Below, in pieces: positions 10,910 to 21,507 of a stretch of 64,000 nt of DNA. The stretch spans positions 372,001 through 436,000 of the forward strand of contig JAHBVT010000001.1 of the NCBI GenBank assembly GCA_019637355.1, given 5' to 3'. The notes below the pieces were generated by a model that saw nothing but the letters and a program-made list of their open reading frames with translations, was not told the DNA's origin and made no database searches. The translations under genes were made by a program, and so were the position numbers. Source of the stretch: Gemmatimonadaceae bacterium. GTDB lineage: Bacteria; Gemmatimonadota; Gemmatimonadetes; Gemmatimonadales; Gemmatimonadaceae. Within the stretch, counting starts at the first letter, position 1. Each line of letters opens with the position of its first letter.

Positions 10910-11049
10910 CGGTGTCGCGATTCGCCGTGGGTCGTCAGTAGAGTAAGATGCCCGTGCAACCTCCCGTCCGCGGAACGGCGTTGGCGGCGGCGGGGTTCAC
11001 CAAGTGTGGGCTGTGGACCTCGCCCTGCGCAACGCCCGTTGACTCCTCG

Positions 11050-11577
11050 ATGCCCGGTTCGTTCCTGACGATATTCGCTGAGTTGGAGGCCGCCGTCGCG
11101 GATGGCGCGCTCACGCGCTACGCCGTGGGTGGGGCGATTGCCGTCACGTTCTATCTTGAGGCGACGGAAACCGAGGATGTCGATGTCTTCGTGGTCGCGG
11201 ACGACCACGGGAGCCTGCTGAATCCGTTTGGCGCGGTGTACCAATGGTTTCGTGAGCGAGGCGCCGGCTGGCAGGACGAGCACCTTGTGGTGGCTGGCTG
11301 GCCCTTGCACCTTCTCCCGTCCACCGGGCCACTCGTTGACGACGGGCTGCGGCACGCGCGGCGCGAGACCGTCGAGGGACAGCCAGTGTGCGTTCTCAGT
11401 CTCGAGCACTTGGCGGCCATCGCGCTCGAGACCGGTCGAGGCAAGGATCGCCTGCGCCTGCTGCAGATGTGGGAATCGTCGCTGCTCGATCGCGAGCGTT
11501 TCCTCGCACTGGTGGAGCGGTTCGGTTTGACCGATCGCTGGCAGAGGTTTCTCCTGCTCATCGAGGATTCGACGTGA
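11050..11577 (+). CDS. Nucleotidyltransferase-fold protein (AbiEii/MNT-like), first gene of a possible toxin-antitoxin pair
   Basis: 175 residues. The segment YAVGGAIAVTFYLEATETED followed by VDVFVV resembles the GG...DxD active site of small nucleotidyltransferases (the AbiEii/DUF6036-like group). The start is ATG at 11050. An in-frame ATG at 10948 would add 34 residues with no resemblance to the family. It overlaps the next small gene by GTGA. Its base composition looks somewhat less biased than that of neighbours, which may hint at transfer. Activity and target are not shown by the sequence. Confidence 0.65.
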   Translation: MPGSFLTIFAELEAAVADGALTRYAVGGAIAVTFYLEATETEDVDVFVVADDHGSLLNPFGAVYQWFRERGAGWQDEHLVVAGWPLHLLPSTGPLVDDGLRHARRETVEGQPVCVLSLEHLAAIALETGRGKDRLRLLQMWESSLLDRERFLALVERFGLTDRWQRFLLLIEDST

Positions 11578-11741
11578 AGAAGTCGCTGCAGCGCGCCCTC
11601 GTGTCCAAGCGGACACAACGACAGACGTCGGCGAAGCAGAGCGTGGCCAAGAAGCTGGCGGTCGTCGAGCGGATGCGTGACCGGAAGGCGTCAATTCAAG
11701 GCCGCGCGGCGCCAGCGAGGCGGTCCGGCGCGTCGCGCTAG
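11574..11741 (+). CDS. Small basic protein coupled to the nucleotidyltransferase
   Basis: 55 residues, GTG start at 11574 within GTGA at the end of the nucleotidyltransferase gene. The protein is Lys/Arg-rich (KKSLQRALVSKRTQRQ...) with a short predicted helix around VAKKLAVVERMRDRKA. Small proteins with an EKLRxLExLRER-like helix accompany such nucleotidyltransferases in other bacteria, so a cognate-partner role (antitoxin or cofactor) is a reasonable inference. I know of no enzymatic motif in it. Its stop codon TAG at 11739 is also the first part of a TAGCTT promoter-like element. Confidence 0.6.
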   Translation: MKKSLQRALVSKRTQRQTSAKQSVAKKLAVVERMRDRKASIQGRAAPARRSGASR

Positions 11742-11744
11742 CTT
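11739..11744 (+). promoter_or_regulatory. TAGCTT -10-like element, upstream copy
   Basis: TAGCTT overlaps the stop of the small basic protein gene and lies seven bases before GTG 11752. That GTG opens a 10-codon frame ending at TAG 11782-11784, which is the start of the second TAGCTT. It is one of two tandem copies ahead of the response regulator. Confidence 0.45.
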
Positions 11745-11781
11745 GCCGGGCGTGTGCCCGCGCACCGCGAGCCCGGGCCCA

Positions 11782-11787
11782 TAGCTT
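11782..11787 (+). promoter_or_regulatory. TAGCTT -10-like element for a leaderless response-regulator mRNA
   Basis: TAGCTT is followed by seven bases and then ATG 11795. With normal -10-to-start spacing, transcription would begin at or beside the A of ATG, giving a leaderless message. There is no Shine-Dalgarno sequence before this ATG. Confidence 0.6.
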
Positions 11788-11794
11788 TCTGCAG

Positions 11795-12478
11795 ATGCGC
11801 CTGCTCCTCGTCGAAGACGACGCCCGGATGGCCGCGACGGCCAGCCAGTTCCTGCGCAACCACGGTTTCGCCGTGGACCACGCAGCCACCGGCCGTGCGG
11901 CGCTCGACCTCGCCGCCCTCAACCCCTACGATGCCGTCGTGCTCGATCTCGGGCTTCCCGACCTCGACGGTCTCGACGTCTGCCGGCGCCTGCGCCAGGC
12001 GCAGCCCTCGCTCCGCATCCTGATGGCCACCGCCCGCGACGCCGTGGACGCGCGCATCGCCGGCCTCGATACCGGCGCCGACGACTACCTCGTGAAGCCA
12101 TACGCGCTCGGCGAGCTGGTCGCGCGCCTGCGCGCGCTGCTCCGCCGCCCCGCCGACGCGCTGCCGCCGGTGCTTCACCTGGGCGACCTCGCACTCGACA
12201 CCGGCAATCGCAGCGCGCGCCGCGGCCCGCGCGAAATTCCGCTCACCGCCAAGGAATACGCGGTCCTCGAAGTCCTGATGCGCCACCCCGGCCAGGTGCT
12301 CACGCGCGAGCACATCAGCCAGCACGCTTGGGACGACAACTACGATCCGCTCAGCAACGTCATCGACGTCTATATCGGCCGCTTGCGCCGCAAGGTCGAC
12401 CCGCCGGGCGAGGCGCCGATGCTGGAGACGATGCGTGGGGTCGGGTACCGGCTGGCCCCGCCCGGAGCGGCGCGGTGA
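11795..12478 (+). CDS. OmpR/PhoB-family response regulator
   Basis: 227 residues. The receiver domain (1-115) has acidic residues E7, D8 and D9, phospho-acceptor Asp51 (VLDLGLPDLDG), Thr79 and Lys101 (YLVKPYAL). A winged-helix domain (about 128-224) has LTAKEYAVLEVLMRHPGQVL and MLETMRGVGYRL. It overlaps the histidine kinase gene as GTGA, so the two form a cognate pair. Promoter-like TAGCTT copies precede it. The CzcCBA-type efflux genes downstream make a metal-response role plausible, but that is inference from position. Confidence 0.92.
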   Translation: MRLLLVEDDARMAATASQFLRNHGFAVDHAATGRAALDLAALNPYDAVVLDLGLPDLDGLDVCRRLRQAQPSLRILMATARDAVDARIAGLDTGADDYLVKPYALGELVARLRALLRRPADALPPVLHLGDLALDTGNRSARRGPREIPLTAKEYAVLEVLMRHPGQVLTREHISQHAWDDNYDPLSNVIDVYIGRLRRKVDPPGEAPMLETMRGVGYRLAPPGAAR

Positions 12479-13803
12479 TCCGGCACTCCATCCGCGCGCG
12501 GCTCACCGCGTGGTACGCGGGCTCGGTGCTGCTACTCCTGCTCACCGGGACCTGGGCGGCCCGCAGCTACGTGCGGCAGTCCATCGAGGAGGAGTTCGCG
12601 CGCTCGCAGGACGCTGCCGCGATGCTCGTCAGCGGATTCTTCCGCGTCGAAGTCGCGGAGTATCGCGACATCGAAGGCACGCTCGGGCACATCGTCGGCG
12701 AGCTGGTGATTCCCGACCGACATATCCACTTCGTGCGGCCCGACGGCAGCGACTACCTGCCGCCCCCAGGCGTCCGTGTGATGCCGCTTCCGGTGCTCGC
12801 CCCGCCGCTGCGCACGGTCCATCGCCCCTTGGACCCCGACCTCGCCCCCGGCTGGCAGGTGCGGCTCACCTCGTCCGCAGCGCCGCTGGCCCGCCAGCTC
12901 GCCGCCGTTGACCGCGGGGCGCTGCTGGCGATCCCGCTCGCCGTCCTGCTCGCCATCGTCCTCGGCTGGGTGCTCACCGGCCGCACGCTGCGGCCCGTGG
13001 CGGCGATGGCGGACGCCGCCGACCGCATCAGTGCCGACGCCTACGGGCGCCTCCCCGTCGCCGTGCCCGACGACGAACTCGGGCGCCTTGGCATCCGCTT
13101 CAACGCCCTGCTCGACCGCCTCGACCAGGCGATCGCCACCCAACGGCGCTTCCTCGCCGATGCCGCGCACGAACTGCGCACGCCGATCGCACGGGCCCGC
13201 GGGGTCGGCGACCTCGCGTTGTCGCAGCCGGCCGGCGCCGAGGACCGCAATGCCCTGCAGCGCACGCAGCGCGAGCTCGAGGTGATGTCGCGTCTCGTGG
13301 ACGAACTGCTGGAACTCGCGCGCAGCGACGCAAGCCGCGGCGCGGCGCTGCAGCCCGGCTTCCTCGACGACGTCGTGACCGACGTGGTCGGGCGATTCGA
13401 CGGCCTCGCGCGCCGCAACGGCGTTGCGCTGCTCGTGGAGGTGCCGGAGGAAGCGCCGGTGCGGATGGACGCCGCGTCGGTCGCGCGGTTGGTCGGCATC
13501 CTCGTGGACAACGCCATCCGCTACACGCTGCGCGGCGGCTCCGTCCGCGTCGCCGTGAGTGCGGGTCCCGACGCCTCCACCCTCGTCGTCGAGGACAGCG
13601 GCATCGGAATCCCGGCGGCGGAGCGCCACCGGCTCTTCGAGCGCTTCTTCCGCGGCGCGGCCGCGCGTGAACTCGCGCCGGACGGTTCCGGGCTCGGCTT
13701 GCCGATCGCCCGCGCCGTCGCCGAGCGCCACGGCGCGCGGATCGAGATCGCCGAGCACGCGCCGCGCGGCACCCGCATCAGCGTCCGCTTCCCCCGCGCT
13801 TGA
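12475..13803 (+). CDS. Two-component sensor histidine kinase
   Basis: 442 residues, GTG start at 12475 inside GTGA. A membrane segment near residues 15-32 (SVLLLLLTGTWAA), a periplasmic loop of about 120 residues and a second membrane helix (about 147-165) precede a HAMP region. The HisKA box is FLADAAHELRTPIARARGV with phospho-acceptor His232. The ATPase domain shows DNAIRYTL, VEDSGIGIPAAE and GSGLGLPIA. The architecture matches envelope-sensing kinases such as CzcS/CusS/QseC. The sensed ligand is not evident from the loop. Confidence 0.92.
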   Translation: MIRHSIRARLTAWYAGSVLLLLLTGTWAARSYVRQSIEEEFARSQDAAAMLVSGFFRVEVAEYRDIEGTLGHIVGELVIPDRHIHFVRPDGSDYLPPPGVRVMPLPVLAPPLRTVHRPLDPDLAPGWQVRLTSSAAPLARQLAAVDRGALLAIPLAVLLAIVLGWVLTGRTLRPVAAMADAADRISADAYGRLPVAVPDDELGRLGIRFNALLDRLDQAIATQRRFLADAAHELRTPIARARGVGDLALSQPAGAEDRNALQRTQRELEVMSRLVDELLELARSDASRGAALQPGFLDDVVTDVVGRFDGLARRNGVALLVEVPEEAPVRMDAASVARLVGILVDNAIRYTLRGGSVRVAVSAGPDASTLVVEDSGIGIPAAERHRLFERFFRGAAARELAPDGSGLGLPIARAVAERHGARIEIAEHAPRGTRISVRFPRA

Positions 13804-13825
13804 CCGCCCTCCCTCCCTTTCAACG

Positions 13826-14323
13826 ATGACGTCCCCGACTCTGCGCCTGCTGGTGACCGGCGGCACCTTCGACAAACAGTACGACGAGATCCACGGCACC
13901 CTCGCCTTCGGCACCTCGCACGTCGAGGACGTGCTGCGCCGCGGCCGCTGCCTGGTGCCGCTGGTGGCGGAAGTCCTGATGCTCAAGGACTCGCTTGACC
14001 TCACCGACGAAGACCGCGCGCGCATCGTGGCGGCCGCACGCGCCAGCGCCGAGTCGCGCCTCGTGATCACGCACGGCACCGACACGATGGTCGAGTCTGC
14101 CCGCGCCCTCGCCGCGGCGGATCTCGACAAGACCGTCGTTCTCACCGGCGCGATGATCCCGTATGCCTTTGGGTCCTCGGATGGACTCTTCAACCTCGGT
14201 TCGGCGCTGAGCTTCGCGCAGGTGCTGCCGCCGGGCGTCTACGTCGCGATGAACGGCCGCGTGTTCCCCTGGGACAACGTGCGCAAGAATCGCGAGCGCG
14301 GGGTGTTCGAACCGGCGCGCTGA
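13826..14323 (+). CDS. Short asparaginase-domain protein
   Basis: 165 residues, corresponding to only the N-terminal half of a classical type I/II L-asparaginase. The two active-site threonine motifs are both present: VTGGTFDKQYDE near residue 12 and THGTDTMVESA near residue 84. Stand-alone proteins of this size occur in many bacteria, so it is probably complete rather than truncated. Deamidation of asparagine is inferred, not shown. The start is ATG at 13826, 22 nt after the kinase stop. It may be co-transcribed with the two-component pair. Confidence 0.8.
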   Translation: MTSPTLRLLVTGGTFDKQYDEIHGTLAFGTSHVEDVLRRGRCLVPLVAEVLMLKDSLDLTDEDRARIVAAARASAESRLVITHGTDTMVESARALAAADLDKTVVLTGAMIPYAFGSSDGLFNLGSALSFAQVLPPGVYVAMNGRVFPWDNVRKNRERGVFEPAR

Positions 14324-14370
14324 CGCCGGCGCATCCCGCGCGCGTTCATCGTGGGTTCATCCGGGCGGCC

Positions 14371-14376
14371 TAGCTT
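14371..14376 (+). promoter_or_regulatory. TAGCTT -10-like element for the metal-efflux operon
   Basis: TAGCTT followed by eight bases and ATG 14385. This is consistent with a leaderless transcript for the TolC-family gene; no Shine-Dalgarno is seen. No clear -35 hexamer is visible at the expected distance. Confidence 0.6.
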
Positions 14377-14384
14377 GCCCGTTG

Positions 14385-15655
14385 ATGCCACGATTCCGCT
14401 TCGGCGCCCTCGGCGCCATCCTGCTGGTCGCGCAAGCGGCCACCCCGCCGGCCGCCGTGGCACAGGCGGCACCGCGTGATGCGACGGGGCTGTCGCCGCT
14501 GACGCTCGAAGAAGCTGTCACGCGCGCGATGCAGCACGGCCCCGCCGCCCAAGCCTCCTCGGCGGCACGCCAGGTCGTCGTCGGGCGCGCGCGCGCCGAC
14601 GCGCAATGGGCGAACCCCACCTTCGAGCTCCGCCGCGAGAACGAAGGCTCCCCGCTGCCGTACGATGACTTCGCGACGTTCACGCTACCGGTCTCGTTCA
14701 CCGGCCGGCGCTTCGCCCTGCGCGATGCGCTGGGGGCCGCGCGCGAGCGCGGTGCGGCCGACTCGCTGTTCGTGCAGCGCGAGGCCGGCTTCGACGCCGC
14801 GCGCGAGTGGTGGACGGTCTGGGCGGCGAGTTCGATGGCCGACTTCGCTGCGGCACAGGCCACGCGCTTCGCCGAGCTTGCACGCTTCGATTCCCTGCGC
14901 GCGGCCGAGGGGGCCATCGCCGAGGCCAGCGCAATCCGTACGCGCCTCGAAGCCGAGCGCGCCGGCTACCACGCGGTGCAGGCGACCGCCGCCGCCGGGC
15001 GCGCGCGCGCCGCGCTGGCGGCGCGTATCGGGCTCGAGGATCCGCGCACGCTGCGCATCGCCGCCCCACCGCAACTGGACCTCTCGCCGCTCACGCTCAC
15101 GTCCGACGAGGCCGTGGCACAGGCGCTGGCGTCGCGGCCGGATGTGCGCGCCGCGCAGGCGGCCGTGCGCGAGGCCGATCGCCGCCGCGCCGCCGAGGAC
15201 CGCGGGTCCTTTGCAGACGTCGGCGTCACCGCGGGTTACAAGGGCACCAGCGGCTATGCCACTGGCGTGGTGGGCCTGTTCGTCACGCCGCCGGTGCTCA
15301 ATGCCAACGGCGGCAACCGCGAACGCGCGACGGGCGAATGGCTCTTGGCCGATGCCGAGCGCCGCGCGATCGAGATTCGCGCCCGCGGCGAGGTGCAGGC
15401 AGCCTACGATGCGGTGCGTGCGATGGACGCGCTCGCCGTCCGCGCCGACGCGGCCAGTCCGGCGCGTGCCGACGAACTCGCGAGCGCGGCCGAGGCGGCG
15501 TATCGCGAGGGCCACGCCACACTCACCGAAACGCTCGAGGCGCTGCGCGCCGTTGCTGACCTCCGCGCCGCGGCCCTGCAGGCCACCGCGGACCGCCACC
15601 TGATCCGACTCGACCTTCGGCGTGCGATGGGTGCGCCGGTCCTGGAGACCCCGTG

Positions 15656-15656
<1 letters not shown>
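14385..15656 (+). CDS. TolC-family outer-membrane efflux protein of the metal-efflux operon (CzcC-like)
   Basis: 423 residues with a signal peptide (about 1-27, ending AVAQA). Two outer-membrane-efflux repeats of long Ala-rich helices follow, with TLEEAVTRAMQHGPAAQ and AVAQALASRPDVRAAQAAVR, the diagnostic repeat cores of the family. It is the first gene of a three-gene tripartite pump, followed with a one-base overlap (TGATG) by the adaptor. The outer-membrane channel position in the operon matches czcC in czcCBA systems. The start is ATG at 14385, set by the leaderless promoter geometry. Confidence 0.9.
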
Positions 15657-16845
<1,189 letters not shown>

Positions 16846-16846
<1 letters not shown>

Positions 16847-19800
16847 TGCTCAAGCGCCTGGTCGACTTCGCGCTGCACCAGCGCTTCTTCGTCATCGGCG
16901 GCGTCCTCACGGTCGTCGCCTTCGGCTTCTACGCGCTCACGCACATCCCCTTCGATGCGTACCCGGACCTCACCGGCACGCGCGTCGAGGTCATCACCAG
17001 CGCGCCGGGGATGCCGCCGGAGGACGTCGAACGGCTCGTCACGTATCCGCTCGAGTCCACGCTGATGGGCATCCAGGGCGCCGAGAACGTGCGCTCGGTG
17101 AGCAAGCAGGGACTCTCGCTGATCACCGTGAGCTTCCCTGACAAGGTCGACGTGTACTTCGCGCGCACCTTGGTGCAGCAACGCGTGGCCGATGCCGTGG
17201 GCGCGCTGCCCGCCGGCATCGAGCCCGGGCTCGGGCCCGTGAGCACGCCGATGGGCGAGCTCTACCAGTACACGGTGACCAGCGACTCGATGTCGCTCAC
17301 CGACTTGAAGACGCTGCACGACTATACGATCCGCCCGCGGCTGCGCGTGATTCCCGGCGTGTCGGAAGTGAACTCCTGGGGCGGGTTCATCGAGCAGATC
17401 CACGTCGTCGCCGAGCCGGCGCGCCTCGCCGCGCGCGATCTCACGCTGCAGGAGGTGCACGACGCCCTCGACGCCAATAACCGCACATTCGGCGGCGCCT
17501 ACGTGGAGACCGCCGGCGAGCGCTTCACCATCCGCGGGATGGGGCGGGCCGAGTCGCTCGAGGAGATCGGCCGGATGGTCGTCGCCACGCGCGGCGGCGC
17601 GCCGGTGCTCGTGCGCGACGTCGCGCGGGTCGAACGCGGCGCGCTGCCGCGGCAGGGTGCCGTCACCCAGGACGGCGAGGGCGAGGTCGTCACCGGAATG
17701 GTGCTCAAGCTCAAGGGCGCCGACTCCCGCCGCGTCATCCGCGACGTGCGCGCGCGGCTCGACGAGGTCCGCGCCGGCCTGCCCGCCCACGTGCAGATCA
17801 CGCCGTTCTACGACCAGACGGAGCTGATCCAGCGCACGACGAAGACGATCACCAAGAACCTCATCGAAGGCGGGCTGCTCGTCATCGCCGTGCTGTTCCT
17901 GTTCCTGCGGAACTGGCGCGCCTCGCTCATCGTCGCGTCGGTGATCCCGCTCTCGATGCTCTTCGCCTTCGGCGGGATGCACCTCTTCGGCTACGGCGCC
18001 AACCTGATGTCGCTGGGCGCGCTGGACTTCGGCCTCATCGTCGACGCGTCGGTGGTGATGGTCGAGAACTTCGTGCGGCGGCTGGAGGAAGGCACACCGG
18101 AGGACCGGCGCTCGGTGTTCCTCTCCGCCGCGGTCGAGGTCGGCCGGCCGATTCTCTTCGGCATCGCCATCATCGTCGCCGTGTACATCCCGATCTTCAC
18201 GCTCGACGGGATGGAAGGCCGGATGTTCAAGCCGATGGCCTTCACGGTGGTGACGGCGGTGCTGGGCTCGCTGCTCCTGGCGCTCACCTACGTGCCGGCC
18301 GTCGCCTCGCTGGCACTCAAGCACGACCACGAGGAACGGCACCGGGTGCTCGACGCCCTGCGCGCGGCCTACGCCCGCGGCCTCGCTCGCGCCATCGTCC
18401 ACGCGCGTCGCGTCGTCGGCGTGTCGGCCGTGGCCGTCGTCGTCGCGCTGGTGTCGCTCGCGTTCATCGGCACCGAGTTTATGCCGAAACTCGACGAGGG
18501 GAACATCCTCATCACCTCGCGCCGGCTCCCCAGCATCTCGCTCGAGGAAGCGACGCGGCTCTCGACCGAAGCCGAGCGGATCATCCGCCGCTTTCCCGAG
18601 GTCATCACCGTCGTCACCAAGGAAGGCCGCCCGGACCTCGCCACCGAGGCGATGGGTCTCTACGAGGGCGACACCTACGTGATCCTCAAGCCGCACGACG
18701 AGTGGACCTCGGCGAAGACCAACGACGAGCTCGTGGCGCGGCTCGATTCCGCACTGGCCGCGATTCCGGGCCTGGAAATCGCCTTCACGCAGCCGCTGGC
18801 GATGCGTCTCGACGAGGCCGAGAGCGGCATTCGCACGGACCTCGGCATCAAGATCGTCGGGCCCGACCGCGAGGTGAACGAGGCGCTGGGTGCACGCATC
18901 GAACGCATCGTCGCCGGCGTGCGAGGCGCGGCGGACGTGTCGGTGGAGATCGCCGACGGCAGCGGCCAGTACCGCGTGCAGGTAGATCGCACCGCCTTGG
19001 CTCGCTACGGCGTGCAGGTCGCGGACCTGCAGGCGGCACTGGATCTCGCCACCGGCGTCGCCGTGGCCACGGAGCTCGTGGACGGCCCGCGGCGCGTCGG
19101 CGTGGCCGTGCGCCTGCCGGAGTCCGCGCGCAGCGACCTCGAGGCGCTCCGGCGCATCACCGTGCGCACGGCCAGCGGCGCGCGCATCCCGCTCGGCTCG
19201 TTGGCGACGATCGAGACGGTGATGGGCCCCGAACTCATCGCCCACGAAGACGCCCAGCGCCGCACCCTGGTGATGAGCAACGTGCGCGGCCGCGACCTCG
19301 GCAGCTTCGTGCAGGAGGTGCGCGCGCGCGTGGCCGCCGAGGTCACGCTGCCGCCGGGCGTGTTCCTCGAGTGGGGCGGGCAGTACGAGAACCAGACGCG
19401 TGCGCTGGGGCGCCTGGCGCTCGTCGTGCCGGCCGTGGTGCTGATCATCTTCCTGCTGCTCTTCCTCTCCTTCGGCTCCGTGACCCAGGCCGGTCTCGTG
19501 CTGCTGAACGTGCCCTTCGCGCTGGTCGGCGGCGTGGCGATGCTCTGGATGCGCGGGCTGAACCTCTCACTCTCGGCGAGCATCGGGTTCATCGCGCTCT
19601 TCGGCATCGCCGTGCTCAACGGCGTGGTGATGATGGAGCACATCAATGCCTTGCGCGCGCGAGGCCGCGTCCTCGAGGACGCCGTGCTGCACGGCGCCGT
19701 GGACCGCCTGCGGCCGGTCCTGATGACGGCGCTCGTCGCCAGCCTAGGCTTCGTCCCGATGGCCCTCGCCACCAGCGCCGGCGCCGAGGTGCAGCGGCCG

Positions 19801-19914
19801 CTCGCGAGTGTCGTCATCGGCGGGCTTGTGACCAGCACGTTCCTGACGCTGTTCGTACTGCCGGTGCTGTACCGGGCGCTGGCGCGTTGGGAGGCGACTC
19901 GTAAGGACGGATGA
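16846..19914 (+). CDS. czcA: Heavy-metal efflux RND transporter (CzcA/CusA family)
   Basis: 1022 residues, GTG start overlapping the adaptor stop by one base (TAGTG). It has the 12-helix RND layout with two large periplasmic loops. The transmembrane-4 proton-relay residues of the HME subfamily are present in LGALDFGLIVDASVVMVEN (Asp394, Asp400, Glu407), with the spacing known for CzcA. MPKLDEGNILI after TM7 is also an HME hallmark. Proton-driven export of divalent or monovalent heavy metals is well supported; choosing among Zn/Co/Cd and Cu/Ag is not. The last codons (RKDG) and the stop come from a heptamer repeat. Confidence 0.93.
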
Positions 19915-19980
19915 CGGAAGACGGATGATGTATGCTTAGGACGTTGCGTGCCGTTCGCATCCGTCCTCCGTCATCCGTCC
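19905..19980. repeat. GACGGAN heptamer inverted repeat R2
   Basis: Left arm 19905-19927 (GGACGGATGACGGAAGACGG...) and right arm 19958-19980 match over 23 bp with one mismatch around a 30-nt loop. The left arm overlaps the 3' end of czcA and provides its stop. The unit is 7 bp: GACGGAT, GACGGAA, GACGGAT. It lies between two same-strand genes and could terminate the efflux operon. Confidence 0.85.
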
Positions 19981-19995
19981 TCCCTCCGAAGTCCA

Positions 19996-21186
19996 ATGCC
20001 CGACCCGCTCCTCAAGTATCGAGAGGACTTCCCCATCCTCTCCACCTGCACCTACCTCGTCTCCAACTCCCTTGGCGCGATGCCGCGACGGGTGCCGGAG
20101 CGGTTGCAGGAGTACGCCGACGCCTGGCGCACGCAGGGCGTGCGCGCCTGGGCCAAGGGCTGGTGGGAGATGCCGGTCACCGTCGGGGATGTGGTCGCGC
20201 CGCTGATCGGCGCGGCGGCGCAGGAAGTGGGCGTCGTCCCCACGGTGACGATGGCGCAGGCCACGATCCTCTCGGCCATCCCGTTCACGAAGGGCCGCGA
20301 CACGGTCGTGATGACGGAGTTGGATTTCCCCAGCGTGCGCTACGCGGTGGAGCAGCTGGCGCCGAAGTTCGGCGCGCGCGTGGTGGTGGTGTCGAGCGCG
20401 GATGGCATCTCGATCGACCAAGCGGCGCTGCACGCGGCCATCACCGAGCGCACGGCCTTGGTGTGCGTCAGCCACGTGCTCTTCCGCTCGGCCTACATCA
20501 TCGACGCCGACGCGCTGGTGGCGCACGCGCACGCGCAGGGCGCGGTGGTCTCGCTGGACTCGTATCACGCCGTCGGAGTGATCCCGGTGGACGTGAAGCG
20601 CAGCGGGGTGGACTTCCTCGCCGGCGGCGTGCTCAAGTGGCTCTGCGGCGGTCCGGGCGGCTGCTTCGTGTACGCAAGTCCGGAGGCCAGCGCGCGCTTC
20701 GCGCCGGCGCTGACGGGGTGGCAAGCGCATCGCCGGCCGTTCGCGTTCGAGCCCGCAATGGATCCTGCCGACGGCATCTGGCGCTGGCTGGGCGGCACGC
20801 CGACGGTGCCATCGCTGTATGCGGCCACCGAGGGCCCGCGCATCGTGGCGGCTGCCGGGATGCACGCGGTGCGCGAGAAGAGCCTGCGGCAAACGGCGCG
20901 CTTGGTGGAGTTGGCTGACGCCCGCGGCTATCGCGTGCACGCCCCGCGCGATGCCGCCCGCCGCGGCGGCACGGTGGCCTTCGACGTGCCGCACGGCGCC
21001 GAGGTCGCGCAGGCCCTGCTCGCGCGCGACGTCGTCATCGACTACCGGCCCGGCGCCGGCATCCGCGTGGCCCCGCACTTCTACTCCAGCGACGACGAGG
21101 TGGAGCGCGTCGTCGGTGAGATCGACGACATTCTGGCCACGGCGGACTGGAAGCGCTTCGCACACTCGCGCCCGACCGTCACCTGA
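19996..21186 (+). CDS. kynU: Kynureninase-like PLP enzyme (aminotransferase class V fold)
   Basis: 396 residues. The near-N-terminal SNSLGAMPRRV resembles the NSLG block of kynureninases. SLDSYHAVG carries the PLP-pyridine aspartate (Asp188), and GGVLKWLCGGPGG contains the probable PLP lysine, Lys214. Kynureninase hydrolyses kynurenine to anthranilate plus alanine. No other tryptophan-catabolism gene is present in the window, so a related class V activity is possible. The start is ATG at 19996; upstream in-frame sequence is the repeat R2. Confidence 0.75.
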   Translation: MPDPLLKYREDFPILSTCTYLVSNSLGAMPRRVPERLQEYADAWRTQGVRAWAKGWWEMPVTVGDVVAPLIGAAAQEVGVVPTVTMAQATILSAIPFTKGRDTVVMTELDFPSVRYAVEQLAPKFGARVVVVSSADGISIDQAALHAAITERTALVCVSHVLFRSAYIIDADALVAHAHAQGAVVSLDSYHAVGVIPVDVKRSGVDFLAGGVLKWLCGGPGGCFVYASPEASARFAPALTGWQAHRRPFAFEPAMDPADGIWRWLGGTPTVPSLYAATEGPRIVAAAGMHAVREKSLRQTARLVELADARGYRVHAPRDAARRGGTVAFDVPHGAEVAQALLARDVVIDYRPGAGIRVAPHFYSSDDEVERVVGEIDDILATADWKRFAHSRPTVT

Positions 21187-21212
21187 CCCTTTCGCTCGCT
21201 GCGTCAGAGGGG

Positions 21213-21218
21213 TAGCTT
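21213..21218 (+). promoter_or_regulatory. TAGCTT -10-like element with a short leader
   Basis: TAGCTTCGCTAGAGACG lies 42 nt upstream of ATG 21261. The same TAGCTTCGCTAG string occurs on the minus strand at 32589-32578 ahead of the cNMP-binding gene, which supports a shared promoter type. Confidence 0.5.
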
Positions 21219-21260
21219 CGCTAGAGACGTGGTCCCCACCCGAACGCCCAGCCCACCCCG

Positions 21261-21488
21261 ATGCCCACGCCGCCGAAGAAGCTCCGCAAGCAGTACGTCA
21301 ACAACGAATTCCCGACCGCCGTCCTGCGCTTCGAGGATGGGCACGAGATCTCGATCAAGCGCGGCACCGGGAAGGCCTTCGATTGCTACGCCGGCGAGAA
21401 CATCAAGCTGCTCGCGGTGTTCGATCCGGACGCCCGCGAGCGCGACTTGATGGAGACGCGCCGCGCCGACGACTTCGACGACGCGTGA
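21261..21488 (+). CDS. Small conserved-looking protein of unknown function
   Basis: 75 residues, MPTPPKKLRKQYVNNEFPTA at the N-terminus, acidic C-terminus (RRADDFDDA). No membrane segment, signal or recognised motif. Codon choice matches neighbouring genes and a TAGCTT promoter precedes it, so I consider it a real gene. There is no convincing Shine-Dalgarno before the ATG. Function not recognised. Confidence 0.6.
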   Translation: MPTPPKKLRKQYVNNEFPTAVLRFEDGHEISIKRGTGKAFDCYAGENIKLLAVFDPDARERDLMETRRADDFDDA

Positions 21489-21507
21489 GCGGGGCCTGCC
21501 AGCGCGC

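Noticed and set aside
10948-11049. Upstream ATG 10948 as the start of the nucleotidyltransferase
   Set aside because: The extra 34 residues do not resemble the family N-terminus. TAGAGT is only 3 nt before that ATG, outside the 5-8 nt spacing of the leaderless set.
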